From assembly GCA_012519875.1 (NCBI GenBank), contig JAAYPL010000013.1, positions 1 through 6,199 of the forward strand: a DNA stretch of 6,199 nucleotides, in the 5' to 3' direction. Both the position numbers and the translations under genes were made by a program. This DNA is from Clostridiaceae bacterium. GTDB lineage: Bacteria > Bacillota > Clostridia > Saccharofermentanales > UBA5734. The notes beneath the pieces are model-generated. The model did not search any database and was not told the DNA's origin. It saw only the letters and a list, made by a program, of their open reading frames with translations. Positions 5,503-6,199 of this stretch are shown here, piece by piece (positions within the stretch are counted from its first letter, which is position 1; each line of letters begins with the position of its first letter).

Positions 5503-6199
5503 TCAAGGAGTGTTTTCCATCAGGTCATCCTGCAGGCCATCAACAAGACCGGGGAACAAAACCGTGTCGCTGTCAGGCGCCTGATCCGGCTGAAAATAGG
5601 CCGTAAGCAGGTCACGGGCAATGAGAATGGTATTCGATCCCCGAGCTCCTTTTTCCACAACCTGAGCGATGGCGACCTGGGGGTTATCTGCAGGTGCATA
5701 ACAGATAAACAGGCCGTTTGAGGAAGATCGATCCTCAAAACCGGTTTCGGCCGTTCCTGTTTTGGCCGCCACCTTAATAGGGAAATCATGCAGGGTCTTA
5801 TAGGCGGTTCCTTGCGGATCGGTGACCGATCGAACCATACCCCGGCGCACAGCCAGAAGGTTTGTTTCATGAATGCCAACAGGCTCCGGAGCAGCAGCAA
5901 AGGATCGGACGACCGTGCCGTCATTACGGGTGATTTGACTGATAACATGGGGAGTCACCCGGTTGCCTGTGGCCAGGGCCGCGGTGTAGACCGCCAGCTG
6001 TATAATGGTGAAGCTGTTGATCGACTGGCCGATTGCGGCCTGACAAGTATCCGCCGGAAACCAAATCTGATCACCCGGGTCACTAAAGAGAATCCTTTTA
6101 TTCTCACGGCTGGCCCGAATACCTCTGCTTTCACCCGGCAGGTCAATGCCGGTGATTTCACCCAGCCCCATTTTGCTGCCCCAATAACTGATCTCATTA
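5503..6199 (-). CDS. mrdA: Penicillin-binding protein 2 (class B transpeptidase), C-terminal part
   Basis: This is the C-terminal 231 residues of a peptidoglycan transpeptidase; the frame is open through the window edge, so the N-terminal anchor, dimerisation domain and the SxxK serine motif lie outside. Visible marks (numbered from the first residue here) are G-I-T/L-P-G-E-like G-I-D-L-P-G-E (residues 17-23), A-I-G-Q-S-I-N-S-F-T (55-64) and the K-T-G triad in A-A-K-T-G-T-A-E (144-151), followed by F-I-C-Y-A-P and N-P-Q-V-A-I-A (163-178). The protein would cross-link lateral-wall peptidoglycan with RodA and MreB. The arrangement with a downstream mgsA-family gene suggests MrdA/PBP2 of an mre cluster rather than SpoVD or FtsI, but with the N-terminus missing this remains likely rather than certain. 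Confidence 0.88.
   Translation of the reverse strand, partial: NEISYWGSKMGLGEITGIDLPGESRGIRASRENKRILFSDPGDQIWFPADTCQAAIGQSINSFTIIQLAVYTAALATGNRVTPHVISQITRNDGTVVRSFAAAPEPVGIHETNLLAVRRGMVRSVTDPQGTAYKTLHDFPIKVAAKTGTAETGFEDRSSSNGLFICYAPADNPQVAIAQVVEKGARGSNTILIARDLLTAYFQPDQAPDSDTVLFPGLVDGLQDDLMENTP

Overview
The window looks like an ordinary chromosomal stretch of a Bacillota (Firmicutes) bacterium of moderate GC. The evidence is an NAD-type glutamate dehydrogenase resembling those of amino-acid-fermenting anaerobes such as Peptoniphilus, a PrdX-type prolyl-tRNA editing protein, a D-aminoacyl-tRNA deacylase followed by a metallo-beta-lactamase hydrolase (usual Firmicutes neighbours), and a methylglyoxal-synthase-family gene just after a class B penicillin-binding protein. 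Shine-Dalgarno sequences are strong (AGGAGG type), and TTG and GTG starts occur. Negativicutes or a related clostridial lineage is my best guess, at low confidence. I see no mobile element, CRISPR array, tRNA or rRNA.

Layout. From the right edge, seven genes run leftward on the minus strand: the C-terminal part of a PBP2/MrdA transpeptidase (5503-6199, cut by the window), an MgsA-like protein (5006-5395), a PrdX/YbaK editing deacylase (4389-4883), an HhH-GPD DNA glycosylase with an iron-sulfur motif (3729-4379), glutamate dehydrogenase (2387-3643), D-aminoacyl-tRNA deacylase (1789-2238) and a glyoxalase-II-like hydrolase (1112-1792). A lipoprotein with a DUF5050-like beta-propeller (141-1115, plus strand) meets the last of these tail to tail, with overlapping stop codons. 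At the left edge (about 1-97) there are nested and interleaved inverted repeats and a possible start of another leftward gene.

Transcription units inferred from spacing and signals: mrdA then the mgsA-like gene (107 bp gap with a candidate promoter); prdX with the glycosylase (9 bp gap); gdhA alone, with a good sigma-A-like promoter and a clear intrinsic terminator; and dtd with the MBL gene (ATGA overlap). Functionally the set is housekeeping: lateral-wall peptidoglycan synthesis, two tRNA proofreading enzymes, base-excision repair, and glutamate catabolism or ammonia assimilation.

The most unusual items are the MgsA-like protein, which keeps the family fold signature but has lost nearly all catalytic and phosphate-binding residues, and the inverted-repeat architecture at the left edge, which could form mutually exclusive structures. 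I found no clear multi-gene novel system.
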